From NCBI GenBank assembly GCA_008931825.1, contig QXVZ01013635.1:1-40352 (forward strand): a DNA stretch of 40,352 nt, written 5' to 3'. The notes below the pieces were generated by a model. It ran no database searches and was not told where the DNA came from. It saw nothing but the letters and a program-made list of their open reading frames with translations. Positions 1 through 10,627 of the stretch are shown here, in pieces; the first letter of the stretch is position 1, and the number at the start of each line of letters is the position of its first letter. Source of the stretch: Phallusia fumigata (lineage: Eukaryota > Chordata > Ascidiacea > Phlebobranchia > Ascidiidae). The translations under genes and the position numbers were made by a program.

Positions 1-698
1 TGTCGCTAATGTTTGCGAAACCTAAAAGTTGGTTTACGAGCTAGAAAGTGAACCTGATAGATTGTTGAAAACGGTTAAGGGTACGTGACTTCCAGCAAGA
101 TGACAGAATACTTTCGTCAAACATGCGAACGTGATCCAGTAGATGACGTACAGTAAACACGCTTGCACGCTATATTTACAATAAATTAATAAATTGCACA
201 TGACTGCGCGGTACAGAAACTACTGCACGTGGCCCACAGCCTGCCTTAAACTTAGAATTGTATTTTTTTCATAAGGGTTAACGGAAGGTCATCACTTCCT
301 GCTATATTGATAAACTTTGTTTGTAAACATTCACAGGCGACTACGACATCAAGTTATTTTCAACACCAATATTATTGCAACTTTATTTTGAGAATGCATT
401 TTGTTTGGTGAAGTGGGTCGAGTTGTTTTGAACAGTGCATGGTAAACAATTTTGTATGTGTAGGATAATTGACGTACACAGGATATGACTGTTGTTCGCA
501 GGTGTTTTCCATTGCACTCGTGACAAAAGAATGAACTGCTGTAATTGTTTATTCTACCAGCGGTGAAAGAGTAACCTGCTCCAATGTTTATTGTAATGTA
601 AATAAACTTGACCATCATGTTGTAAAGATACTCTAAAATCAAATGGATACATGAAAGTTCTTTTGATTGTCTTTTTAAATAAATCACGTTTCGGAATT
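1..698. other. 3' flank of the tyrosine-rich tail gene
   Basis: No exon is seen on either strand. On the minus strand two AATAAA hexamers lie at 592-587 and 553-548, about 110-150 nt past the stop codon of the tail exon (701-699). They are plausible poly(A) signals. The rest is AT-rich sequence without recognisable coding or repeat structure. Confidence 0.5.
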
Positions 699-1939
699 CT
701 ACTGTCCTATTGGTTTGCATTCCTCGTATTCGGCGATGGTTTGGCGTCTCTTCTCAAATCGGCGTGCCTCCTGGGCTTCAGAAGTTGTTGAATCCAATGG
801 CGGGACTTCCTGTGTTATCTCTAACCCAAATTGCTGATCACTTTTACTGGCCATTGCCTCGTACAAAACGTTTGGGGTCATTGGAGGTGTGGTGAACGAT
901 GGTCCTGTATCATAGAGGATGTTCGGGGTCATTGGAGTGGGAAATGAAGTTGTTGTGTCGTACAAAATGTTCGGAGTCATTGGCCTATCCGTGATGTTAC
1001 TATCGTATAGAACGTTGGGTGTCATTGGTGGGTCACGTTTGCTCTTGGATGGGCTCGCTTCATCTGGATGGGATATTTTCAAAGGAGGCAGGGCTTTCTT
1101 ACTGCCTGGCTTGCTGACTTTAAGCTTTGGAACGTCATACTGCATTTTCGGTATTTGTTTTTCGGTTTTTAAAACTTGAGATTTTGGTGAGTCGTACATA
1201 CTTGATGCCCCAGTTTCATCATTTGCTTTCTCCAGTTTTGTGTCGTTTGTCGTTTGAGTCTGCAGCACCTCGTACGTCGATTCCTGATCGGAATTAAATC
1301 CTCTGTGGGCAGGTTTACGAAGCGAGTCGTATGCGCCGCTGTCTACGAACCTTACATTGGGTTTTTGATTCGGTATGGTGTCGTACAAGTTGGTTTCTTC
1401 AAGTTTTATATCCAGCAACCGATTTGTAGGTTTGGCTTCGTAGTTATTCTCCCTTTTGGTAGAATTACTTATTTTCTTTTTGACCAAGCTCTTTTGCCCT
1501 GGACTAGGCTTCATAGCTGCATATCCGGCCTTGTCGTTAGACAATGCTATGCTCGATTTGCTAAGCTTCTTCTTTGCAACTTTAGGCGGTGACGGTTCGT
1601 TGTCTTTATTGGTAGTGTCGCTTGCATTGTCGTCACCATTGGCTGCCAAATCTACAGATTCGTACATTGCGTTTGCCGTTCCCAGTTCGCTTAGTCGAAC
1701 CGCAGGCATAACGTCGTCCGAAATGATTCCAGATTTTCTGCAACTGAAGCATTTTGGCGTTATTAAATGATACAAACGACCTTATTTTAGCATTGATATT
1801 TCTAACCCATGACGTTTTGTTGCAACAAGTGATCCTATTACGCTAATCAGTGATAGTATGATAGCGACGACTCCAATTAGTATTGTAGTTAGTATGTTGT
1901 TTTCGTCTTCACTTGATTCTGTACATGTGTTGCTGCAAT
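699..1939 (-). CDS. Transmembrane exon plus long tyrosine-rich cytoplasmic tail (alternative 3' end of gene B, or 3' part of a separate receptor gene C)
   Basis: Two exons. Exon 1939-1807 (phase 1 in, phase 2 out) codes a short Cys-containing stub (CSNTC), then a hydrophobic helix starting ILTTILIGVVAIILSLISVI and a basic stop-transfer TKRH. Exon 1737-699 codes about 345 residues ending in TAG. The tail carries 13 tyrosines, nearly all as docking-type motifs: YESV, YAAM, YEAK, YDTI, YDSL, YEVL, YDSP, YDVP, YDSN, YDTT, YDTG, YEAM, YEEC. Four MTPN[V/I]LY[D/E] repeats lie at 1025-1002, 980-957, 932-909 and 881-858. Established knowledge: YDxP binds Crk-type SH2 domains, as in p130Cas; YxxM can bind PI3K; YxxPhi can bind AP2; STYEVL fits the ITIM consensus. 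Inference: a phosphorylation-dependent signalling tail. No kinase or other enzyme domain is visible. Joined to exons 1-4 of gene B it would give a 670-aa receptor. The contig join at 2209 leaves open whether it has its own ectodomain. I do not recognise a named family. Confidence 0.72.
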
Positions 1940-2208
1940 CTGCAGTTAAAAATAGTAACAGGCTATTCTTTTACAAGTTTTTGAACAATTGGCCTACAAA
2001 GTTAAAGAACTAGCAAAGGTGCATTAGTGCGGATTCTATTTGAATAAGAACTGATGATGCCATTTCTTTGGCGAAATCGATTTTTTTACTCGCATTAAGA
2101 AATACACAGACTGATTTGAGTGTGCTGCAAGCTTCAGCCCTATTATAGTTAAAGAACAAGGTGCGTAAGCTGTAAATAATCAACAACGCCAAAACGTAGT
2201 TACCAGAT

Positions 2209-2209
2209 N
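2209..2209. other. Contig join (single N) between gene B tail 1 and the second TM exon
   Basis: A single N lies between AGAT and ATCT. No repeated flank is obvious here, so sequence may be missing. It falls where the terminal exon of gene B tail 1, or the head of a third receptor gene, would be expected. The minus-strand stretch 2208-2010 is open and somewhat protein-like, but it has no convincing donor. Confidence 0.6.
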
Positions 2210-2351
2210 ATCTATCTGATCCGCCTTGGGCGTCAAACCTAGACGCTCTTAGAAGCACTGGAGCAAAAAGTATTCTAGTCAAATAGAAGGTACAGCGACA
2301 GTTTCAAAATGCTAAAAGATGATCGTTGCATTCATAGGTCGTTGTGCTTAC

Positions 2352-4577
2352 TTTCATTTCCCCGCTCGACTGCTTTTTCTCCGCAAGGGGCATTTCAAAA
2401 TCCTTGTTACCGGCGTAAAACTTGGCTTCCTTTTGTTGTTCATCGGTGGCTTTTGTATTTCGGCGCTTCCTTTCAAGTTATAACAACAAACTTCAGTTAC
2501 TTGTGTGCAACACCCCCCCCCAAAAAAACAAAACAAATGCAAGTGTTTAAAAAATCCCATTTTTTCCATTTATAACTAAGCTTTCACCATAATGCCATTT
2601 CACATTAACTATCACTCTATTTAAAATGTATACGAAACAATATGTGTCCTTCAAGGAGGGGCCATAATTATGTTTTACTCGAAACTTTACATGTCACTAA
2701 CCTTATGCACAAAACGCCAACAGCAATGAGTATAGCCATCGCAAAAACCAACATCAACGTCAGTATAAGTGTAGTTGCGTTGCTTCCTGCTGGGATAGTT
2801 GCTTGCGTTGAATCTAGAAATAAATATTAAACAGAAAAAAGAAACATACAATTGCAGCACTCACTTCTGTGTGGCAGCTGCCTAGTGAAGAGACTTACCA
2901 TTGATTTGTGTCTGGTGTTTTTTTGAGTGGTTGGGTGCGTATGTCGTGCTTTGGGTTGCGATGCTGCCAGGTTCGTTTCGTCCTTCCTGATAGCCAGTGA
3001 CGTTTGCGCCTCTGCTGGTACTCCTGTCGTCTGTGTTTGCAAAAATGTTGTTTACACAAGTATGATTTCAAAACAAGCGCAAATCCCTTAAAATCGAAAT
3101 AGCAGCAGATGGCATTTAGCCCCCACTTCGCAAAGAAAAGCTGATATTGCATTTGCATACCAGTTGGCGTAAAAACAAAATCGTCTCTTACCAGCTTGGG
3201 ACGTTTTACTTTCGCTGCTTGGTGTCAGTAACATGCTTGTGATAGGTTGTTTTGTCGTTCGCTTNAAACATACAATTGCAGCACGCACTTCTGTGTGGCA
3301 GCTGCCTAGTGAAGAGACTTACCATTGATTTGTGTCTGGTGTTTTTTTGAGTGGTTGGGTGCGTATGTCGTGCTTTGGGTTGCGATGCTGCCAGGTTCGT
3401 TTCGTCCTTCCTGATAGCCAGTGACGTTTGCGCCTCTGCTGGTACTCCTGTCGTCTGTGTTTGCAAAAATGTTGTTTACACAAGTATGATTTCAAAACAA
3501 GCGCAAATCCCTTAAAATCGAAATAGCAACAGATGGCATTTAGCCCCCACTTCGCAAAGAAAAGCTGATATTGCATTTGCATACCAGTTGGCGTAAAAAC
3601 AAAATCGTCTCTTACCAGCTTGGGACGTTTTACTTTCGCTGCTTGGTGTCGGTAACATGCTTGTGATAGGTTGTTTTGTCGTTCGCTTCGAAGATAACGG
3701 TTCTTGTGTACTCTTAGGCGTTGATTGTGTTCCAGAAACCTCAGTTGCCTTAGTTGTCTCGGCTGTCTTATCAATTTGTTGGTTCGTGGTATGGTCTTCG
3801 TGTGTACTGGCAGTATATGTTGTGGTTGTAGCAAAAATCTTTGGGTTTTTCGTCGAAACCAGAGCAGGACTGGTGGTTGGGACTGGGGTTGTGGTATATA
3901 TTTTGGTTTCATTGGGGCAAGTTTCGGCGCATCGACCATGTTCGGGACCGCCGGAGTATCCGTGTATAACTGGACACCAGTAGTATCGCGAAAGCCATCC
4001 TTTGTAATATAAACAACTTGTGTGGTTGTGCCCGTGCTCGTCTATGTATGGCCAGGCACACTGATAACCATCAGTAGTACACTCTGAATAAAAAAGATTG
4101 TTGCGCAGACAGTAAAAATTTGGAGTTGATAAAAAGTGGCGCTCACCGATTTGTGGGGATTTAGGGCAATCTTCACAGTATGACCAGTTAACATTCTCAG
4201 TGCTTGTAGTAATGTTTGGTTTAATTCCGCACCACTTGCCTAAGGTACCAGCAATACAGCTGTTGTACTGCTTGGAGGCGTATGTGAAGGGAAAAACACA
4301 CTGAATGCCGCTCCTGGTACATGTTTCTGTAAAAGCAAAAATATTTTTCTTTAGTATCTTACGCCTTAAACGTACGTGCTATTTGGTCATACATGGATAA
4401 GCGGGAACTGCACTTACGTCAGAGTCTTAAACCACCGTTCTAAAGGTGAATTGCATAATTTATGATTCAGCCCAGCATCGTACGATTTTACGCGAGGAAA
4501 AATCAGGTTAACTTACTATTCAAGGATGCTGAGGCGGTCACGCCAATCAAAAAGCATATCATGAACGACGTTAACAT
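2352..4577 (-). CDS. Gene B: FN2-domain single-pass membrane receptor with Thr/Ser-rich stalk (tail 1 form)
   Basis: Exons (minus): 4577-4517 signal peptide (begins MLTSFMICFLIGVTASA); 4326-4147 FN2-1; 4083-3616 FN2-like 2 plus stalk; 3454-3323 stalk; 2813-2702 TM; 2469-2352 tail. The extracellular introns are all phase 1. The TM exon runs phase 1 to 2 and the tail exon 2 to 0. FN2-1 shows C-x2-PF-x-Y-x7-C-x7-WC ending in W-x-Y-C, the FN2 signature. The second module keeps C-x2-PY, a Cys and a WC, but ends in two other Cys. The stalk is rich in T, S, K and P. The TM core is LILTLMLVFAMAILIAVGVL, followed by IRKRRNT. The tail contains FYAGNKDFEMPLAEKK. 357 residues are accounted for; the stop is uncertain. 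Reading through the 2352 donor gives a TGA at 2306-2304 after 15 more codons; otherwise a further phase-0 exon is needed. FN2 modules classically bind collagen/gelatin or act as recognition modules. The ligand here is unknown. Confidence 0.75.
2842..3688. repeat. 423-bp direct duplication flanking the N at 3265 (probable unmerged contig overlap)
   Basis: 2842-3264 and 3266-3688 match at a constant offset of 424 with only a few base differences. Each copy holds the 132-nt stalk exon of gene B (3454-3323; copy 3030-2899) and the 3' end of exon 3. The left copy of exon 3 is cut exactly at the N. The match starts and stops at the join, which is the signature of two overlapping contig ends, probably two haplotypes, placed side by side. 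A real exon duplication would stay in frame (phase 1/1), so it is not formally excluded. Confidence 0.75.
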
Positions 4578-6126
4578 AGTTAGTGACGTTTGTGTTGCAA
4601 ATTTCAGACCACCAGAAACAACCTGTAGGTATACCAAATAACAATCTTTATTATGTTGTAACCTATTGTTACCTATTTTGTAACCTATTGTTACGTACGA
4701 ATGATGCCACCTGCCAGGGTAACTCTAGATCATTTTTTGTGTCGGCTGTTCACTGTTTGAAAACGCAATAAACTAAAAACTCTTCCCAAAACCAAACTCT
4801 AAACGTTAAGCAGACTGTTCTCTGTTATTGTAAGCTTAAATGCACATCTGCCTGACGAAGCAAGGCATATGGTTAACAATAAGGAAACAGTTCTGTCAGA
4901 CCACGACCGGTACCGTACAACTGTACATAACATGAGTGTAACCAACAATTTGCCCATTAAAAAGATAATATTACCATAAAGTTTCAACACCAACTTGTTT
5001 TTCAGGAAACGCTGCTTTCAACTCGCAGTTGTGCCAGAAATATTAAGGAAAGCTATGCGCCCTTCGATCAGCTAGTAGCTATTTCTGTTTTCACACAATC
5101 ACTTTACCGTACATGCTCTGTACCCTTTCAAACGCCCCACTACACTGTTCACACACAGACCGGCGAGCTGTTTGAACAGCGCCAAAACTAAAATGAGTGA
5201 AGTAAAAATACTATAGCCACTTGCCGGCAACGGTTCGGTCACGCTTCAGCGGTTAGGTTACTTCGTGTCAATAAATGCCGGTGCTATTAAGGGTCACATG
5301 GATGGCGTTACTACAGCGTGCTTTCCTATCGCTGACTTCCTCTTGTCGCGTCACGTCCTGTACATTCTGCGTCGTNGCTTCAGCGGTTAGGTTACTTCGT
5401 GTCAACAAATGCCGGTGCTATTAAGGGTCACATGGATGGCGTTACAACAGCGTGCTTTCCTATCGCTGACTTCCTCTTGTCGCGTCACGTCCGGTACATT
5501 CTGCGTCGTTTATACTTATCTAGCTAGTTTGGGCCACATGCAAGTTCGGACAAACTACATGTGAGATTTTTTTAAATTGTAAAACACCTCACGTAAAAAT
5601 TAACTAAACAACTGTTGTCTAAAAATATGTTTTTGCTCCTACCTATTTGCTGTACACCGAAACAATGTGCTAGATAAGGCAACGTTATTCGTTTTCTTTA
5701 AAATTCACGAAGAGAATAAAAATACAAGCGATAAAAATGGAGTCATGACAATCATCGATTACCCCTCTGCCTGCTATAAGCACCATAGTTCCAATTTAAA
5801 CAAAATGAATATGTGCAAACATTCAATTTAAAAAGTACCCACTTTCTGTTTTTTCTTTGCTTTGGTGATTAGTGTCGGTAAACAATCAATAGTTATTGTT
5901 GACAGTCGCACACTGATTATACTGGTGTGTTGTGATTACAGGTTTAGGTTTGACGGACTGTTGACATGTAAAAATATGGCAAGATGTTTCGGTTTGTAAC
6001 AATATTTACAAAAAATTCAGCACCTGCCAAACTAAAACCCAAACCATTCACAAAACTAATTGCATTCATTCCAATGCCAATAAAATGTGTTGGTCTTATC
6101 GCGAGTAAAGGCACCTAAACTTCTTC
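4578..6126. other. Intergenic region between gene A and gene B, with a 133-bp assembly duplication
   Basis: This lies downstream of gene A's stop and upstream of gene B's start. No exon is seen on either strand; short open frames lack splice context. Around the N at 5376, 5243-5375 is repeated as 5377-5509 (offset 134, a few mismatches), again a likely unmerged contig overlap. The promoter of gene B should lie just above 4577, but no clear core element is seen. Confidence 0.55.
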
Positions 6127-7842
6127 TCAATGCGACGCTTGAGTAACTTCGTCCACGCCTGAGTCAGGCGCGGAGTCTTCACTGCTTTCTTCTCTGGTCT
6201 TTTCGTTGGCTGGTGATGTTTCCGCCCTCTGAAAAAAACTTTCAGGTAGAAAAAATCACCTGTTTGGCCGTGTGGCTGCACCTACAGCTTGTATTCCTGG
6301 CTTACCAAGTTCGAGGCGTTTTGTGTCATCAAAGGTATCGCAGTTTCGCCGATGATTTCATTCGCCTGACTTTCTTCGTCACGATTTGATTGTGCGTTAC
6401 TGGGTCCAAAAACATTATGTTGCAATCAAGTGTGTCAGTTTCTATTGCTTGACCACAACTGGGTCCTAGCTGTTGATTTTATGTTTGATTTGATTCAATT
6501 GCGGATTTTCGAGAATTATTATCCCAAATTTTAGTTTTACGTTTAAAATATTACTTGCCTTTTACAGCAGCAATAAATTATAAACACAAAAAGTAGCAGT
6601 ATTCCCGCAGACATGCCACCGATAATCCACACCATGCTGTTGTCGCTAGGTGTCGCGGTCGAGCTTCGAATAGAAGTAGCTGACCCTAATTGAGAAAACA
6701 ACAGTTGTAACGTGATTAAAAAATCTGTTGAATACTGATTTCTACTAACAGATTTTGCACTAACTTTGTGTTGTAAGTCGAGCTGAGGTTTGCAAACGTT
6801 CCAAAAAAGTTGTGATATATCTCGAGCTGGTTCCGTCCATGGACGAAGATTCTGAATCGACTTGAGTCGTTGCCGACTGTAGACTTTTAGTTGCTGCAAA
6901 TATTGTTGGCTTGCTGGAAGTTGGGTTCCTTTCCGCTTCATCAAGTTTTGGGAAAGCGGTTGTTGGTTCTGCGGTAAGATTTTGATCTGTTTGTGATGAC
7001 ATCACGATGGTTGGAGATGTGACGAGTGATGTCGTGCTGCTCTTTATTACCTTGCTAGTTTTTTCGATAACTTTGTTTGTAGAAATGTCCTCTTGCGTAA
7101 TAGTAGTTGATATTCTGGAAGTTGCGACCAACGCCGAGTTTACCGTAAAGACCTCAGTAGGAATTGGGGTTGTGGTATATATTTTGGTTTCATTGGGGCA
7201 TGTTTCGGCGCATCGACCAAGTTCGGGACCGCCAGAGTATCCGTGTATAATTGGACACCAATAGTATCGCGAAAGCCATCCTTTGTAATATAAACAACTT
7301 GTGTGCTTGTGCCCGTGCTCGTCTATGTATGGCCAGGCACACTGATAACCATCAGTAGTACACTCTGAATAAAAAAGATTGTTGCGTAAACTGTAAAAAT
7401 TTGAAGTTGATTAAAAGTGACGCTCACCGATTTGTGGGGATTTAGGGCAATCTTCACAGTATGACCAGTCAACATTCTCAGTGTTTGTAGTAATGTTTGC
7501 TTTAATTCCACACCACTTGCCTAAGGTACCAGGAATACAGCTGTTATGCTGCTTGGAGTCGTATGTGAAAGGAAAAACACACTGAATGCCGCTCTTGGTG
7601 CACGTTTCTAAAACAATAACATGAAAAACTGACATACAAAAACCTATTTTTTTCTCAAATGCAATGTAAGAGTTAGATAAAACATAATTTTTTAATATCC
7701 ACCTCGCCTCCTCTGATTACGAATAAATGAATTATCCGAGAGTTTATAAGATCAACTAACCTTTTCCAGCAGCAAGACCAGGTGTTACACTCCACACAAC
7801 AGCAGCCAACCAGACAAGTCCCGAAAGGTTTATTTTGGGCAT
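6127..7842 (-). CDS. Gene A: FN2-domain single-pass membrane receptor with mucin-like stalk (394 aa, complete)
   Basis: Exons (minus): 7842-7761 signal peptide (begins MPKINLSGLVWLAAVVWS); 7607-7428 FN2-1; 7364-6765 FN2-like 2 plus a stalk of about 140 residues rich in Ser/Thr; 6685-6559 TM; 6399-6306 and 6228-6127 cytoplasmic tail ending TGA. The lengths 82+180+600+127+94+102 give 1185 nt with no internal stop. FN2-1 has CVFPFTY...WCG...WSYC. The second module has CAWPYID...YYWCP...C...C. The TM helix spans roughly residues 306-325, followed by CCCK; these cysteines are possible palmitoylation sites. The acidic tail contains EESSEDSAPDSGVDE and has no tyrosine. The TM-to-tail junction works only if intron 6558-6400 uses a GC donor (AAAAG|GCAAGT). 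It is a paralogue of gene B over the FN2 block only. No named family is recognised; a role in adhesion or recognition is inference. Confidence 0.8.
7166..7607 (-). repeat. 442-bp FN2-1/intron/FN2-2 block shared with gene B (3885-4326)
   Basis: The block covers FN2-1 (180 nt), the 63-nt intron and the first 199 nt of the next exon. It aligns without gaps to 3885-4326. The two FN2-1 modules differ at about 7 residues, the second modules at about 4. Similarity stops sharply at the FN2-1 acceptor and just after the TTTP motif in the stalk, while signal peptide, stalk, TM and tail show none. Confidence 0.85.
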
Positions 7843-10627
7843 CTTGTGTCTAACTGGTTTACTCAGAATCTGTATTTAAGATATCAGTGAAGAATGTTGG
7901 TTGCAAAATAAAAAAAACTTTGCTGACACTAAAGGCCCTGGCTGCATAATTAATTCCGACCACATTTTAAGGAGGCAAATTACTTGCTAACCAAGCTTTC
8001 GACGCCACTAACCTCAGCACAAACTAGGAACGATCTTTGTTACTGAAGTGATATTTTGGTTTGCCTGAAAATTTCGGTTTAATAAAAAAAAATCAAGATA
8101 ATAAAAAAGCACAACGCTTAAAGCCAGAAAACTGACCAATTGAAACCATGTACCAATTTGTCCGACGATGTTTTGTTACGGTTACATCTTTACAAGGTGT
8201 TTGGAAGCGTCAAATACGATTTTTCTTGCATTGCAAGTCATGTCTCCTTAAGTATGAACTCGTATGCTTTGTTGGCTCTGTGTCATTAACCCTGCCGAAA
8301 TCCTTGCTTTAAAGCAACCCAGGTCTCAACCCAACCCGTTGATACACAAAACGCCTTTTGCAGGACCTAGTCTTGTTCGACAGATATAAACAGTGCTAGG
8401 ACAGGGTAACTATTTGCTCTCTTGCCCACGCTCGATGTGAATTTGGTACGCTTTACAAGGGTTGGGTTGCTTCAGCAAAGCTTATCAACCATTTCGATAA
8501 GGAAACGCTTCCAGTGATCTTGTAAGTCACATTCCCACAGACCTTTAAACGTCTCCTGCGAACGACTTTTGAATTGTTTCCACGTACATTGCTACTTGGA
8601 GTTGGAACTGATATCAGCATTCTGAACGTACAAACAGAATTTTTTTTTATGCATCTGCGACGCGTGCATTACGATGCACACACGGTCGCTTGGAGCTGCA
8701 AGTTTAAGGCCTATGTCCATGACAGCACCTTGCCCCAAGGGTTTACAGCAATCTACGATGTACTCTGTTTAGAATTCGACCAGTTTACGTTAAATGGTTC
8801 TTCGTTTTTTTTATAACGATTCATGTTTTGAAACANCAAGGTGTTTGGAAGCGTCAAATACGATTTTCCTTGCATTGCAAGCCATGTCTCCTTAAGTATG
8901 AACTCGTATGCTCTGTTGGCTCTGTGTCACTAACCCTGCCGAAATCCTTGCTTTAAAGCTAACCAGGTCTCAACCCAACCCGTTGATACACAAAACGCCA
9001 AGTCTTTTGCAGGACCTAGTCTTGTTCGACGGATATAAACAGTGCTAGGACAAGGTAACTATTTGCTCTCTTGCCCACGCTCGATGTGAATTTGGTACGC
9101 TCAACAAGAGTTGGGTTGCCTTCAGCAAAGCTTATCAACCATTTCGATAAGGAAACGCTTCCAGTGATCTTGTAAGTCACATTCCCACAGACCTTTAAAC
9201 GTCTCCTGCGAACGACTTTTGAATTGTTTCCACGTACATTGCTACTTGGAGTTGGAACTGATATCAGCATTCTGAACGTACAAACAGAAATTTTTTTATG
9301 CATCTGCGACGCGTGCATTACGATGCACACACGGTCGCTTGGAGCTACAAGTTTAAGGCCTATGTCCATGACAGCACCTTGCCCAAAGGGTCCACAGCAA
9401 TCTACGATGTACTCTGTTTAGCATTTGTCTGGTTTACGTTAAATGGTTCTTCGTTTTTTTTTTTTTTTTTAACGCTTCATGTTTTGAAACAATCCTGCGA
9501 AACAGACCTTAACTATAGCATTTATTTCTTAACACAAGCCTTTTCACCGTGCTGTGGTAAACGACCAACAGCAACACAACCTAGATTCCAGAAAAGTTAG
9601 CAATTGGTAATTTACTCAGCATTGATTAACACAAATCCCAGTTGTTTCAACCACATTTGCGCTTTCACAAGCTTTACCGACGCTACAGACCTGGGAAATT
9701 TGAAACCTTACTTCCAAAGTCCGATATTTGTTTGGAATTACGTTTGAGGCTTGTTCAGGAAGGTGTATTGCCAATCACTGGGCTATGAAATACTCCAGGG
9801 TTGTTTTGACTTGTTGGCTATTATGTAGTTTGAGATACTTGATATCTGTTGTGTGTAGAATTGGGTTTTGTTTTGCAGCTCTGGCGGAATGCTAGCGACC
9901 TTTGATTGAAGATAATGACATATTACTCCAGTTGTAAATATGTGCGTTTGAGTTGAAACAGCATGGCTTGCAATGCCTTGTCAGTTTTTCGTAGATATTC
10001 TTGTAAACATCACACAAAGCATAAACCAACTTGTCAGATTTATTTCAAAACACATTCTATAAACTTCAGTAACGCCGGGAATTTTATTTGGCTAATTATA
10101 GCTGTAGTTTTTCCTGTCTGGTATTCTCGGCGAGTTTCGGGTCGTTCTTTTTCCTGATTGTTTCGTGGTCAAGTAGTTTAAAATGCCAAGATGACGAATT
10201 AAGCTTCCGGGAATTGTTGAAAAACCTCTTACGTTTGTAACTGTACTGCGATTTTAACTAAATTGGCAAACATGTACGGCACAAATACCTAACATTATAT
10301 TTTTTTATAAATCCTGTAGCACTTAGATCTTTTTTATATATTGTACCACAGTATTATGTCCCTCTGAAACAAACATTTCAGAGAACGCTTTTTTCTTCTC
10401 ACAAAAATACACAAATAACATTAACTAGACAGGGACAGTTTAAAATTACATCAACGCCCTGACACTATGTACAAAAAGGTAAACAAGGGAGAGTAAAATT
10501 GTTGCCCTATATCAGTTTACCCATCAGTTACGCAAAATTGCCTGCTGGATCGTGTCAATTTTCAAAATTATCATGGAGAAACCGGCCCACGAAGAAGCTC
10601 ACTGTGGCACATAAAAGGTCGACTATA
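7843..10627. other. Intergenic region between genes D and A, containing a duplicated 0.65-kb block
   Basis: No supportable exon. 8193-8835 is repeated as 8837-9491 on either side of the N at 8836, with scattered substitutions and small indels. The indels are not multiples of three (for example GTTGCTTCAG versus GTTGCCTTCAG), which argues against coding in either copy. The open frames in it are therefore not called. A poly-T run lies near 9456-9470. AATAAA on the minus strand at 10044-10039 could serve gene D, though it is about 590 nt past its stop. The promoter of gene A should lie just above 7842. Confidence 0.55.

Noticed and set aside
710-1770. Several plus-strand open frames opposite the tyrosine-rich tail
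   Set aside because: Shadows of the minus-strand exon; the repeated FGVIG reading is the antisense of the MTPN repeats.
2010-2208. Minus-strand open stretch with four cysteines next to the N at 2209, as a possible extra ectodomain exon
   Set aside because: An acceptor-like TTTACAG is present, but the frame ends at TAG without a donor giving the required phase 1 exit. Left as unresolved, not called.
9016-9369. Minus-strand 117-residue open frame in the duplicated block
   Set aside because: The near-identical copy at 8193-8835 has single-base indels in the same region that break the frame, and there is no signal peptide, domain or splice context.
8574-9421. Plus-strand frames starting near MFPRTLLLGVGTD in both copies
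   Set aside because: The copies diverge in frame after a shifted poly-T/A tract. They are short, without domain character, and most likely noncoding.
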